From positions 24,273 through 88,272 of the forward strand of contig CANTFL010000714.1 in NCBI GenBank assembly GCA_947650285.1: a DNA stretch of 64,000 nucleotides, written 5' to 3'. The stretch's first letter is position 1, and every line of letters starts with the position of its first letter. The stretch is from Hyaloperonospora brassicae. Its lineage: Eukaryota; Oomycota; Peronosporomycetes; Peronosporales; Peronosporaceae. Position numbers and translations under genes: made by a program. The notes beneath the pieces were generated by a model. The model did not search any database and was not told where the DNA came from. It worked only from the letters and a program-made list of their open reading frames with translations. Positions 10,355 to 21,966 of the stretch are shown piece after piece.

Positions 10355-11562
10355 GTCAAGCTGACCATCCACACGGGCTAAGGCCAACTCCAATGCTTGA
10401 ACACGGGCTTGCATCGCGCCGAGCGCACTCTGGGTCTTACCCAATGTCTCTTGGAGACCAATCAGCTCACGGAGCACCTTCTCATGCTCCTTCTTCGGTA
10501 CCCCGACCACCACCGACTCTGCTCGATGAGCAAGGGGACCACCAGTTCCATGTGGAGCGACTCCTCCAGCGACGTCGTCGTCGTGGCCAAAACCAGTATC
10601 TGGTGAAGTCGCGAGGGTACCCGGAGTCGGAGAACTCGTGGGAGTATGAGATACCCCTTCGGCAGGATTGCCTTTACGCAATGGATGTTTTTGAACATCG
10701 TGGACAGGGTCGCCTTGCGAGCGAGAACGCTTCCCACCAATAGTGGTGGGAGGTGGCGTGTTGCTCCGCGTCTTAGGGTCGTGACCTGTGGCTACCATTG
10801 TAGCCGGAGCATAACGCGTACGTGTACGCAACTGGCCTCTGGCCTTGAGCTTGGCATACTCGAACCGGAGCTTCCGTTTCAAACGAACGTCAGCCACATC
10901 GGCGCTGGCCCGCAGCGTTGGAACACTGCTAAGATGCAGCTTGCGGTACAACCAACGGATGAACTCATTGTCCTCCTCCTCGGCAAGTTCGCCAGCGAAC
11001 AACAAGATGGGCACGCCCTTTATCGGTCGATCCGAAACACCACGAGAAAGACTCTCAAGGTGTGCAAGGTAATGACCTTGCGTGGTAAAGGCTGGTTCGA
11101 GATACCTCTCAATTAGAGCCTTGCGAAAGGCGATATCTTCTGGCGACGTAGCCTCGGAGCCAAAGGCCCATGTTGAAAGGCTACGGCCTTCCGTTTGACG
11201 GAGGCGTTGCTCCACGTCTGGTGTTGAGAACACGTAACCACTCCGGTTCGAATAACCGCCTGGGTATGAGTGCGACGTAGATCACGCTTCTTACGCTGAC
11301 GGATCAGCTCCTGTTGATAGTCGAGCGGGTTCGTAATGATGTTCTCATCTGCATCTGTTGTATGATGCTGCGCCACTCGCGCGTTGGTTACACCACGTTC
11401 AACGAATAGATTCGGTGCTGTTACAGGACGAGCCTCAGGTACAGCGGAGTAAGATGATATCCCGTCATCTCCATGGACACTGGTATCACTACTATAGTCC
11501 ACATCCTCGTCGAAGTCGAGGTAAGATAAAAGAGTCCGAGACTCGTTGGGCGGCAATGACAT
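10259..11562 (-). CDS. Antisense ORF of the family-1 gypsy element (unknown protein, frameshifted)
   Basis: Two overlapping minus-strand frames form one protein with a single frameshift near 11233. The first (11562-11113) starts at a real ATG, and the second (to 10259) takes over. About 430 residues in all. The N-terminus is acidic and serine rich (LSYLDFDEDVDYSSD). A middle part holds FGSEATSPEDIAFRKALIER, then EEEDNEFIRWLYRKLHL. A Pro/Thr/Gly-rich linker follows, then a coiled coil (EHEKVLRELIGLQETL ... LGAMQARVQALELALARVDG) overlaps the pol C-terminus. It would be read toward the 5' LTR, against pol. The family-2 elements have a comparable antisense ORF at the same place. I know no family for it. 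Length and composition argue against chance, but expression is unproven. Confidence 0.6.
10505..10743 (+). CDS. Chromodomain at the C-terminus of integrase, family 1
   Basis: The frame 10393-10743 carries FHVERLLQRRRRRGQNQYLV, then KSRGYPESENSWEYE and a C-terminal helix (DCLYAMDVFEHR). This is the chromodomain pattern of an aromatic strand, a WxGYP-like strand and NSWE, although the usual tryptophan of the central strand is serine here. In chromoviruses the domain ties integrase to histone marks. The frame is separated from the integrase module by a stop at 10352, so in this copy it is not fused. The whole domain is overlapped on the other strand by the antisense ORF. Confidence 0.75.
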
Positions 11563-11656
11563 GGAGTTTCGTGTTTAGCAACCCTGAGGTTAAGCACACA
11601 CACACCGACCTCTTCGAGGAAAGAAGCCGAATGACGTTTTGTGGTAACGTCAGTTT

Positions 11657-11668
11657 GGTGGGAATGGG
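11657..11668 (+). other. Polypurine tract, family 1
   Basis: GGTGGGAATGGG directly abuts the TG of the right LTR. This is where plus-strand DNA synthesis is primed in LTR retrotransposons. Confidence 0.7.
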
Positions 11669-12191
11669 TGTAATGGGGTTACACGTCGGCTGGTAGTCGA
11701 CGATAGGTGTGGTGCACACAAGAGAGGGGGTACCCTATAAAGTAATTGTAGAACACATTGAGTGTATCAATTGTTGAAGACTGACGTCTGTCATCAATTG
11801 ATTGCGAGATCTTTTAAGAGGTTATTTAGGGCAGGTTAAATACGTTGTTCTAAGGTGTTCTTTTAGGTTAATTAAAGAAATAAAAAATCAGTTCCCCTTT
11901 TGATCAGTAAGAGACACGTGCCTCACGAGGCGTATTTGATCGGTAGGAGCTAGCAATACCTGTGAAGGTAGCTACTCCTGAGCACTCTGTGCTGTGATTC
12001 TTTTGAATCGTTTGGTCCCTTAGGAACGGGGACCGTAAGCTCTCTGAGCTTGTTGACTCTCTGAGTCGGGTTCGTAGAACCAAAGTTGCTCGTAGAGCTG
12101 TTGACTCTTTGAGTCGGGTTCGTGGAACCAAAGTTGCTCGTAAGAGCGTTAAGTCTTCCTCTGACTTAAGGAGCTGTGTAGCTCCGCTACA
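11669..12191 (+). repeat. 3' LTR of family-1 gypsy (523 bp)
   Basis: Direct repeat of 4516-5036, beginning TGTAATGGGG and ending GCTCCGCTACA, followed by the ATCTG target duplication. A TATA box lies at 11736-11741. The last 250 bases hold the hairpin chain. Confidence 0.93.
11945..12185 (+). repeat. Chain of about eleven consecutive hairpins in the 3' LTR
   Basis: Perfect or near-perfect stems in order. AGGAGCTAGC/GCTACTCCT (11945-11979); AGCAC-TCT-GTGCT (11981-11993); GATTC-TTTT-GAATC (11996-12009); GGTCCC/GGGACC (12014-12034); AAGCTC-TCT-GAGCTT (12037-12051); GACTC-TCT-GAGTC (12055-12067); GGTTC-GTA-GAACC (12069-12081); GACTC-TTT-GAGTC (12103-12115); GGTTC-GTG-GAACC (12117-12129); TTAAGTC/GACTTAA (12149-12169); GGAGCT-GTGT-AGCTCC (12170-12185). 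Two neighbouring pairs are copies of one 48-bp unit. If transcription starts at the LTR TATA box, this lies in the 5' leader just before the primer site. Confidence 0.85.
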
Positions 12192-12196
12192 ATCTG
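12192..12196. other. Target-site duplication ATCTG, right copy
   Basis: Exact match to 4511-4515 directly after the 3' LTR. Confidence 0.9.
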
Positions 12197-15100
12197 ACTT
12201 ACAAAATAGTGACTATCCGCAATCATGATGCTAGTTGACGAAGCTTTCTCTTGCTGATAGTCTTGATATGAATCGATTGTAGTTCCGAACGCAAGCTAGT
12301 TCAACAAGCTCATGATGTAGCCTAACGCTACCTGACGTCTTATGCGCTGAACAAGTTGCTACATGAGTCTATATGACCAGAGCGAGATGTTGAATTCGTG
12401 AGAATGTGATGAGGGAGCAGGATGCGGTGTCACAGAATGATGCGTAGGTTAGGGCGTCCCTAATTTAGAAGCCAAGGATGAGAGATCGATGGCAAAGTTT
12501 AACGTGTATAAAGCTAGGTCCTTATTTCGCGATCCAAATTGCTATCTTAATGCCTCCTGCTACTACTGGATTTGACTACCACTCATACCTTTTCAAGAGT
12601 TACAAATCATCTAATAGTACTAATTTCTTCTGGAATCACGACCCATTCCTACCTCTTCTATCGTCATTAAACATCGGATGAAACGTTTTAACAACTTTGC
12701 TCAAGATGATGTGCAATGAAATGATCAACGGAACCTTAATGTACTGTTGGTTCCGTTGCATTCCGTGTACGTTACAATAATAACAACGGTAAAAAGGACG
12801 ACAGTGATTAGAAAAACATTGAAGCAAACGATGTTGTTCGGGAACTATCGTCCATTTGCCCCGTACAAGTATTTCTGCCTTCCATGAAATGATTGTAGAT
12901 AGTGCTGCTGGAATCCCAAAAAGTCATGTACAACCTGGAATCACAAGACCCCAGGAAAATTGTCAACTTACGTACCCTACCTGTATCTGGATCGTCAGTC
13001 GACTAGAATTCCAATTACGAGCATCATTTATATAATGACGCCAACCCCTCACTAATATGTTCCAGTCGTCATCCAAGTTATAGCACATAGACATGCTGGA
13101 CAACTACTTGGCGCAAAGCACAGCTCCAATAATCATATCAATAATTAGATTTCTCCTCGGGATTTCTTCAGAATCGCCATTTAAGAAAGAGGCAATTGTT
13201 TTCTTTTTTTGTAAGTTGATATACATTCATCATGACATACCGCAAACGCTGATGCATAGGCGTCAGAAGGTGTGCCAGACAGAATATCGTAGAATAGGAA
13301 AATCGGTAAAGTGACGTGACCAAAAGATAGCGGGGCGTCCCAAGTGTTGAATATTAAGCGAAGAATCTCCGTAATAATTACCGGTGGTGTCCCGAAGACG
13401 AAGAAATAAATTTTTAAATAAATTAAGGGGCCGCTATACACCACTCACCCTTCATCTTCAAAATTGTAACTGGCTGAATAAAATAGTTAAGATGAACTAA
13501 CTAATACTAAGCTCGCTCGCGTTGAAACAAGCTCTCTTTATTATCACACAAACCCCGACAGGTGAAACAATACTTACTCCAGCGTGGACAGATTGCGTCA
13601 ATGGTGGATGTTGCAGCCTTCGTGACAAGAGAGAATGCGTGTAACACCCACATCTATTGAAGAGAGATTGAGCGCATAAGAGGAATTTTGAATGGATAGC
13701 TTTGTACGTACAGGAGTTTTTCTTTGACTATCTAGATTTGTTGTCGGCAGCGGAAGCCCAAATCTATATGTCTAGCGTGGCTGAGGGCGTGGTGGAAGCG
13801 CTATTAGGCATTGTCGCTGGCACTCCGATCGCAGAGTTTTGTTCAGCGGCGTCCATCGTAATAAAAGTGGTAATGAATTATCTGCGTCCTGTACGTCGAA
13901 GCGGTGGAATTAGGATACAACAGAAAAAGATGACGGCTACTCCGTCCACCTCCTGCAGAGACCTCATAAGTAAATATGAATGATCTTGGTGCTGAGATCG
14001 AATGAAATCACTTTGGAGAATTACTTGAAGTAAATTAGCAGTACCGGGACATGGTAGCGCTTGCGGAGACTCTACCGTTATACAACGAAAAGCAAAAAGC
14101 GTTGAAAACATGTCTACTGTTTATCTTTATTTTAAAGTTTGATTATAGTTTGCGTTTCAGGAATATTCGATATACAAATCTACATTTAGCCAATTATAGC
14201 ACGAGAGAAGCATGTCGTTTTTTTTAATGGAGGTTGAGTGTTGATAGCAAAAAGTAATTATTAAATATCGGCGTTCTATATATATATAGATATATGATCA
14301 GATACGGCTAAGCCACGATTTTGAATCGAAGAATAATTTGTACAATGCATCACATTGTCTCGAAACCCGATATGCTCACAAAAGGTGAGAGTGTGTATTG
14401 CACCAAATCAGCAAAAAAAAGATTGACACAATATCAAACATTTTAAAAAAACATGACAATCGAATATGTACAAATGCTTGAAGTGCGGATGCATTTCATA
14501 TGTCGAAAGCGCATACCTATGATCTTGAAAACTTTTAACGAATCTCCTTGTCTATAAATTGCTTTTCGTGATTAATTAGGCAGCTCCTATCATGTTTCGA
14601 TCCAGCTACATAAGTAAAAATGTAGGATAATTCGGCCTCTCATAAATCTGATTATAATGCATATCTTGCGATAAGCACCGCGCGTTGAGTCTATCTTGTA
14701 CCCAGATAATTTTGCAATAATTTGGTCTCGTTTTGGCTATTCTTAGTTGTAAATGGTTTTGATGGTGGCGTCACAATGGTGCGTAATATATTATTCAACA
14801 ATGTTTTACATCAAATCGAAGCAGCTGTCGAGTGTCCACGTCCGATATTAAAGCCAGCACCGCAGACAAATCCCTCAGATGTAAAAAAATATCTCTGGTG
14901 CCGATAAATTGACTCATTTAATATTTGCATGAACTCAAAGTCAAAACAATTGCTACACTGGACAGTGTGGTGTAGAGGTGTGTGTCTAGCTTTTCTACTT
15001 CTATGTTTAAAACTTGACGAATGGGTAGTATTTGAGCTTTGGGTTGACGTCTACCTTACTCGATCAGGGTAACGGCTACAGTTGATTGATAATAAATGCT

Positions 15101-17985
15101 TCAAGTCGTCTCGTGTGGAAAAATATAAAAACGACACTATTTAGATTCTACCCAGCCTCACGATCAATCGACTTTCTTCCAACGACATATCATATTTAGC
15201 CTACTACGTATGTTTGCACATGTTTATATTTTGAAAACATTTGTCGATTCTGCATAAAGAATAGGTGTGAATCATTCTAAGAGGTGCGATCACCAAAACC
15301 AGATAAAATTTTGCATATACGTAAATTACAATACAAATAGGGGATGAGATCATACAAAATTGATTAAGTTGTTCTGTAGCTTAGCTCGTACGAATTACAA
15401 ATGGGTGGATAAGAAATGCTTTTTATAGCGTATAATTTTATGGGTTAATTTAGTTTTGGATGGACGTAATGATGTATCTATTTATATTTGTTGGATGCAT
15501 TTAGATGCATTGAAAAACAAAATCAAACATCTATCGCGAAGTATGTGGTTGTACTCCAATGTCTCTATACAATGTCCTTTACCATTAAATGTCGGATCAA
15601 ATGTGTATTTTTATCTCCGATCCGCTAGAATATTAAACACGTTATTCGTGTATGCTCGATCGACTCCCCGAAAGACGCCATGTTAACATCTAATTACAAG
15701 GATTGACCACCAATGTGACATCACACGCCCGCTATGACTCTGCTTTTATTCAATGTTGCTCTATCCAGGATTATGGGTCTACACTGCAAAAATGGAAAAT
15801 ATATCTAGTTATTAAATCAAGTGCTACCTGACATATGAAAGGAAGACGTCTGTCGTATATTTCGCCAGCTGTATGATCTCTTGCGTTCCGACGTTGTTTG
15901 TATAATAAGAAAGGCATTGTAATCGACCTAATATCTAATCGTTGAACATTTAGATTGTTATAATGCAGCTCGCTTCAACTCTTTTCTTCCGTACTGTACG
16001 TTATACAAATTATGTGTGCTACCTGCATTTTTGCGCCTCCGGCCGAAGTCGCTATCGACAATTTTTGGGTGACGAGTGAATATATTATCGTCCTATGACG
16101 AAATAAACCTGCGCAGACAATTTAATAGGAATTTACATATATAATTGTGAGAAATAAATCGTTACCGCGTCCCACACAGTGATGTATGGCATTAACGTAC
16201 AAGTATATGGACCGACACAGCAATGAGAGATACTAATCACATTTGAATGCGTAAGGAAATGAACTGACTGAATCAAGGCGTTTGGCTTGGCAATAACAGC
16301 ATATCTCATTGAATCACCTTGAGTTATGTTATAGCAGTAATTTGAACCAATGATGCAAAATGACTTCGCTTATATATTTTATCGTTGGTTGAGTTATGTG
16401 ATAGTAGTAATTTGCACCGATGATACGGAATCCCTTCGCTTACATATTTTGTATCGGTATTCAAGAATTTTATTACAATTAATCTGTATGCCACGTGACG
16501 CATATAATTAAATTATTTAGTCATATTGCAGACGGCGGTAATATGTAGATTTTTACATTCGCCAGAAGAATTTATATTGGGGACGATGAAGTAGATAACA
16601 CATATATAATGCGCATTTTATACGATGTCCTGTTTATTTCTTTGATGTTTGACACCATTGGGATTAATAAACCACAAATTTGTAAACGCTCAGTTTACAC
16701 CTATTTTTACGGATGACGTAAAAAGGGCAGAACCATGCTAATTGTCCAATCGGTATCGCCAAGTTAAATAGTCAGGTAACGGAGGCGATCCCAAAAGCTG
16801 CGTAAAAGAGTTCGGAATTGGACAACAGGTCATATGAATTGTATATACTGATAAATGCTATATCGCGAACAGTTTTTTGCAATGAAGTAAAACATTTATT
16901 AGGATGTAGACCTTATTGAGGCTCGACTTTTGCCGTGAGAAACCGTTTCTGTGGAAGACGAAAAGCACGAATGATTATAGTTTATATCATTGCAGGTTCA
17001 GTAGAGCTATCCAAACGGTCTATGGTAGCTAGAGTGCATTCCACTCTCATCCTAACGCATGTTTGTGATGTTTGGCACACAATAATGTGATACATAATAA
17101 TTTCTATGTTACAGACATAACTCTATGTATTATGTTGGCATCGAGCGGGCTCGACGAGACGAAACCGACTCAACCCAACGCGGAAAGATTATTGTGTCTA
17201 CTTAACCAGACCAGTCGGGTGGCGCGATTCAGGCTCGCCGAGGAAAAGAAGCCTAAACATCGGCGATTGATGCGTAAGCTTAATGTGATACCCCCATTCC
17301 TTTAACTTCGAGTTGGACAGGACGAGTGGGGCGAGATCCTTACTTATCTATATTATATATCTGTACAGGGTAGCGATAAATAAAGAGAAACAAGGAGTCA
17401 CCTACGCTGTCTCTTATTAAAAAGGGTGATGAATTTCAATATAAGGCCTTTTAATTAACGTCCAAATAAATCGTACAATTTGAGTGTGTGACTGCAGGCA
17501 ATGGATTGTGCCTGCTTTTGAACGTCAAAAAGCATAGATTGTATAATCTTTATCGAGTAAAGCCGGGGGAGTAATTTTACTGGATTTAGAAATCGTGAAT
17601 AGCAAATAGTAAGGCTTGTAGAGCCGAGAGAGTAAGTTGGATTGGGTGAAAATTCGCCACCAGCAAAATCTTAGACTTATAGAGCGAAATCGGGTGACCC
17701 ACAAGACGGGACCGTGTAAGGCTTGTTCATCGACCGCTTGGTTGGTTATAGGCAAGGGCATCGCAATTGGGGAGTCAAGCGTATAATACAATCTTTGACC
17801 TGCAGCTGTTCTTTAAAAGTGGGCTTTTACCCTATGATGTGGAGCTAGAGGAAGAGAGGTCAATAAGCTACTAAGCTATGGTAGGCCTCTGATAATGTAT
17901 GATCGCGAATTATCTGTGCGGCAAAAGCCGCATCTGGACCCGAGCGGGCACAACAGGATTTTTTATTTATTTTGTGGTGTAGAGA
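12197..17985. other. AT-rich block, no convincing gene
   Basis: Base composition drops to visibly AT-rich and stop codons are dense in all frames. The only frame that reads a little like protein is 13702-13983 on the + strand (FDYLDLLSAAEAQIYM, GVVEALLGIVAGTPIAEF). It lacks an ATG and a recognisable domain and may be a lone exon or chance. A 70-bp tandem duplication lies at 16319. I see no RNA gene. Confidence 0.4.
16319..16457 (+). repeat. Tandem duplication, 70-bp unit, two copies
   Basis: TTGAGTTATGTTATAGCAG at 16319 recurs as TTGAGTTATGTGATAGTAG at 16389. The units match along their length with scattered substitutions, so the duplication is not recent. Confidence 0.8.
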
Positions 17986-17989
17986 ATCT

Positions 17990-18665
17990 ATCCTCGTGAT
18001 GTTAGTGAGGGGGTTAGCGAACCGAGATCCGGCGACTTAAGAGCTATTGACCAAAGGGTCGGCGACATAGAGTCGACTAATTCAATGTGAGCGACTCGAG
18101 TGACAACGATAAGGGTCGGCAACTTATGTTTCGGCGACTTAAGTGTCGGCGAATCGGGTATCTGCAGCTCAAGGGTATAGTAGAATTCGGGAAGATCGAG
18201 CAACAGATTCATCACTTTATTTAAATTAGAACTAGGGAAGGACAGAGAGCCATTCAAATTGGATCTGCAATATAGCAAAAGAGATAAAACAATACAGCGC
18301 AGAAATTTCGAAGTCCAAGACACGCGTTGACTCAATGGAAGTCCCTGTGCCGGCTAGATTCTGCCTGTCGTCGCACCTCGAGAGGCATAGCTTGTAGAGG
18401 TATCGACTGTTAGCGCCGATAGTTAGGAAGTCCTGGGTAGGGCAGCGCTCGCTACTAGCGAAAGAAGAAATATCTTCATCGACGAGCCGGTACACCTAGG
18501 GAAAGGGCCGATGTGAGTCCTGTCAAGGGACAAGCCGGTGACGCAATAGATGGCACCGCTAAAAACTTGTCGAGTGACATGCCGGTGGGACTCAGCCGAA
18601 GACACCGTGATTCTTCTAGTCGGGCGTACACTGCGCCCAGTGACCTGTAAATACGCGTGACCGCC
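17990..18665 (+). repeat. Probable left LTR of an ancient retrotransposon, with 15-bp minisatellite
   Basis: About 6.7 kb downstream a diverged second copy occurs. The clearest shared block is ATGCCGG...TTCTTCTAGTCGGGCG (about 18576-18640), which corresponds to ATGCCGG...CTTCTTCTAGTCGAGCG (about 25290-25360). Upstream of it both copies carry a degenerate array of 15-bp units (here about 18046-18180) built on TCGGCGAMTTAAGTG-like sequence. The exact ends could not be set. A protease fossil lies between the two copies, which fits an LTR element. Confidence 0.42.
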
Positions 18666-18924
18666 GGCTTCCAAACTTTGGTGTAAAACCACAGGGAGTG
18701 AAAGGGTTAAAAGCTGCTGAGCTCAGGCAGACTCCTGGAGGAATTAGTTGTAATTGATCAGTTAGGCGAGAGCCACAGTGAACATTGAAGGGGAAAAGTG
18801 CGGGGGAACTATCTCACGTACCAGCCCGTGCGCCGACAGATCTTGGCGATTAATGTGTTTGTGCGATGAGGCTGCATTATTAAAGATTTAAGTAACTACT
18901 ATACCTCAATTTTTAAGGCAAAAT

Positions 18925-21600
18925 CCCAACTCGCTGTCTAAACCCAGCAACTTAGTCGGGTTATCTTGTTAAAGGCATTTTATCACAATTTTACTAGCAA
19001 CTTCCCCACAACTGTGCCGCCGATCGGGTTTTTTAGGTGTGCGATTTTTTGGCAATTACTACGCCATTAATTATGAGATATACAACTATCAGATGGAAAT
19101 AGGCGTATGGCTGGGTATCACCGATATGTAAAAGGTCTTTATGCATCAAGTCCAGACAAAGATATGAATGACATTTAGGCTTTAACAGATGACGATATAC
19201 TTCCAAATTACGATGAATTTATAGATTATTAAGGCATATTGTATAATGAATAATGAGGAGACGGATAACCTGGACGAGAAGTACTTTACAAGATGAATTC
19301 GGACATGTGGCACAAAAAGGGCGTGCGATAAACGCACAAGATGTTAATAAATGAACTAAGAGCCTAAACAGAATAAAGTGGAAGATGAAGTGTTGATGTA
19401 AGACCAATTACCCTTGACTGTACGTGAGGCGCGAAGCAATTTACCTTAGATGTATCAATTATATACTTTCTTCGAATTGCGGGAGTAATGAAGAAGAGTG
19501 CGTGGATTGGATTATACGACATCAAAAATCAACCTGCACGAAATGAGCTTATATTAGCACCAAATGATATCTAAATACACCAACATAAACATTTTATAGC
19601 TATCCATCCACAGGATGGTTCTGGTTTGAGGGATGGAGTACGAGTGTAAGGTAACATACTACTCAAAGTTTTTATGAAGACCTTTTCTCTTACGATGGCA
19701 GGGGGTCAATGGATACATACTACCAAGTTAAAGCACGTGTTAAGCGTAGATTGAACTCTAGGCTTTCGAAGTCCAAGTTATTGCATGTTTATAGATAAAG
19801 AAAGAACATTTCATTACCACCTTTTCTATAGTAACACGTTTTTCCGTCTTATTTGTAACTTCGAATGTGAACAAAAATTCGCTTTGTAAGAGGATTTACA
19901 GGATGCTCTCTAAATTTGATAAATTGCCATTTTAGTCACTCGCATATGGTGACACATAAATAAATCATCATTGATCAGAGGACGACAAACGCTAATGAGA
20001 GATAAACGTGACATTTTGTTTTATGGCAAAGACGACAGGATGAAGAAATGCAATATGATCCATTTGATAAACATATACACCTGTTGATTGAGCACCCGCC
20101 CTCATTTACTCCCCGCACCGTCAATTAAGTAGCAACAGGATGAGCATTTCTCGAACACCTCTTTTGACAAGATTGCTAGTTTTAAAGGTGGAAGACACCG
20201 TTCGGATGTTACCCTAAATGAATCAGGCAATTTACATACGAGATGATAGGGATGTGCAAAGCACAACATTAGTGGTACGGCCATTCTCCTTAAGTCTTTT
20301 AATTGAATCTAATAGTGCGTATCTATGATCATCGAAGAAGCTTTACCGGATATTATAAGCTATTTATAATGAATTAGTGACAATCTAGTATTTTAGAGTA
20401 TGATTTGAAAGGAGCTGTCCCTAATGACCATGTCGAACACAGATTTCTCATCCGTAGAAATGATAATCTGAGTGATTGCGTTGAACCTCTACTCACTCGC
20501 TGATGTACAGAAAAATAATTTAGGCAGCTTATCAGTAATTAATATCTCGGAAAAAGTTGAAAGAAATAACGGAATCGAGCTAGCAACAACCGGTCGTGAG
20601 AGCCAGGCCGGAACAATTTTTTCAGATCGTCGAATGTATAAATGCAATGATGACTGGCGTCTATTAGGAGTCTGATGTGATAATAGGGTTGACAAACGAA
20701 GGCGCGACCAGCGCAATTCGATAACGGATCCAATTACCATCTTTATAGAGAGCATATTAAGTCGGGCGGCATGGCGCATGAATGCCCATATCGAATTGGA
20801 CGCAGCATTATTCTAGCCACCGCCACTGCAAAGGAATTTAGGGTGCAGACGAGAACGAAGATGAAATGAAAAGGTAACCCGTATGATATTACGAGCGACA
20901 GGGTCTTTATCGATTACTAAAGCAACTATAATACCAAAGGTCTTAAATGCACCGTAGCAGGCAAGGAAATAGCAACTGGCATACGTTCCGCACTCGAGCA
21001 AAAATGGCGCATTAATTTTTGATCGGAAGCTTCGGCGTGATTATTCGGGCCACTATGAACGTCAAGACAGCTCGAGAGATTAGAAAGTACTTAACATGTG
21101 ATGCATTCGAATAGCTGGACATGCACCTTATTTTGGCCGACACCATCGTGCCTTCTGCAAGTATGGACATGGAGTAAGCCGGTTTGAATCATGTGAGCGC
21201 TGAAAGTATCTCACTAAGTTCTTCGAATCATCAGTCGACAGATCAGCCGTTCTAGTGTAGCACCATGATATTTATTGTCATATTCACCTAGACGAGCAGC
21301 CCCGTCAGCTCATAATAGGAGGTCTGAACACTACCGGGGTGAGGCATTCGGTTGTACAAGCGGCAGGCGCAAACTCTGTGTTTTCTTACGTCGATAAATT
21401 GAACGGCATAGTTCTCTTGAGCTCAGAGGAGATTAAAGCAAAAATTAAAGGCAAAGAATCATAACAGGAAAAGCGAAATGAAGACAACATATTGTCAACA
21501 GATAATATGGACACCTCCATAATCACTGATGACGCTAGCCGTGATATTGAAACAATAAATTATCTTGCTAGGTGAAAGAATGGATGGTCGTCTAGCTGAA
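18925..21600. other. Decayed interior of the ancient element, nothing certain
   Basis: Stop-rich sequence between the putative left LTR and the protease fossil. Short frames such as 20472-20675 are open but carry no recognisable Gag motif. A Cys/His-rich peptide near 21120-21200 (FCKYGHGVSRFESC) might be a ruined zinc knuckle, but the spacing does not fit. Mostly unassigned. Confidence 0.3.
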
Positions 21601-21619
21601 GACTAATCGCAGGGGTAAA

Positions 21620-21966
21620 TTGAGAGCTCTATTATTAGGAGCCTTGAGAGATACAAGCACCAAGATATTGCTATGTACTGGAGCGAACTTTTGAGCACTC
21701 ACCAAGATATTTCGCACAGGCTGCGAGCCAAATGTCTACGAACAATGCATATCGTGTAGGTGTATGCACATAAAAAGATCTCGAACATTGCTTGGAAATT
21801 ACTAAGCTTACCTCGGGGTGGGACTTCGTTCAAAAGTGTAATGTTTAGGTTATATTGCAGTCCGCAGACGGACGCCGATATTATGCTCGGCACCGAATTT
21901 CTGATACCAGCTGATGTCATAGTGGACATCTTTAATGCTACCGCAAAAGTATCTAACGACGTATAG
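21620..21966 (+). pseudogene. Retroviral-type aspartic protease fossil
   Basis: The active-site region reads TKILLCTGANF, resembling the family's LLDTGA with the catalytic aspartate lost. After 40-odd degraded codons comes a strand region (SVMFRLYCSPQTDADI) and the typical C-terminal motif MLGTEFLIPADVIVDI followed by FNATAKV. In LTR-element proteases the ILGxDFL motif sits about 70-80 residues after the active site, as here. It is the only recognisable protein piece of the AT-rich block. Confidence 0.55.

Larger units (their letters stand above)
4516..12191 (+). mobile_element. Complete family-1 Ty3/gypsy retrotransposon, chromodomain type, decayed
   Basis: A 7.7-kb element bounded by LTRs that start TGTAA and end CTACA, flanked by ATCTG duplications. 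Order on the + strand: primer binding site, gag with zinc knuckle, aspartic protease, reverse transcriptase, RNase H, integrase, chromodomain, polypurine tract. This is the classic gypsy order, and a C-terminal chromodomain marks chromoviruses, whose integrase is directed to chromatin. An antisense ORF fills the 3' third. Several frameshifts and stop codons (about 5379, 5986, 6524, 7844, 9470, 10087) make this copy unable to make its own polyprotein. It also has a mutated zinc knuckle and a mutated protease active site. Confidence 0.93.
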
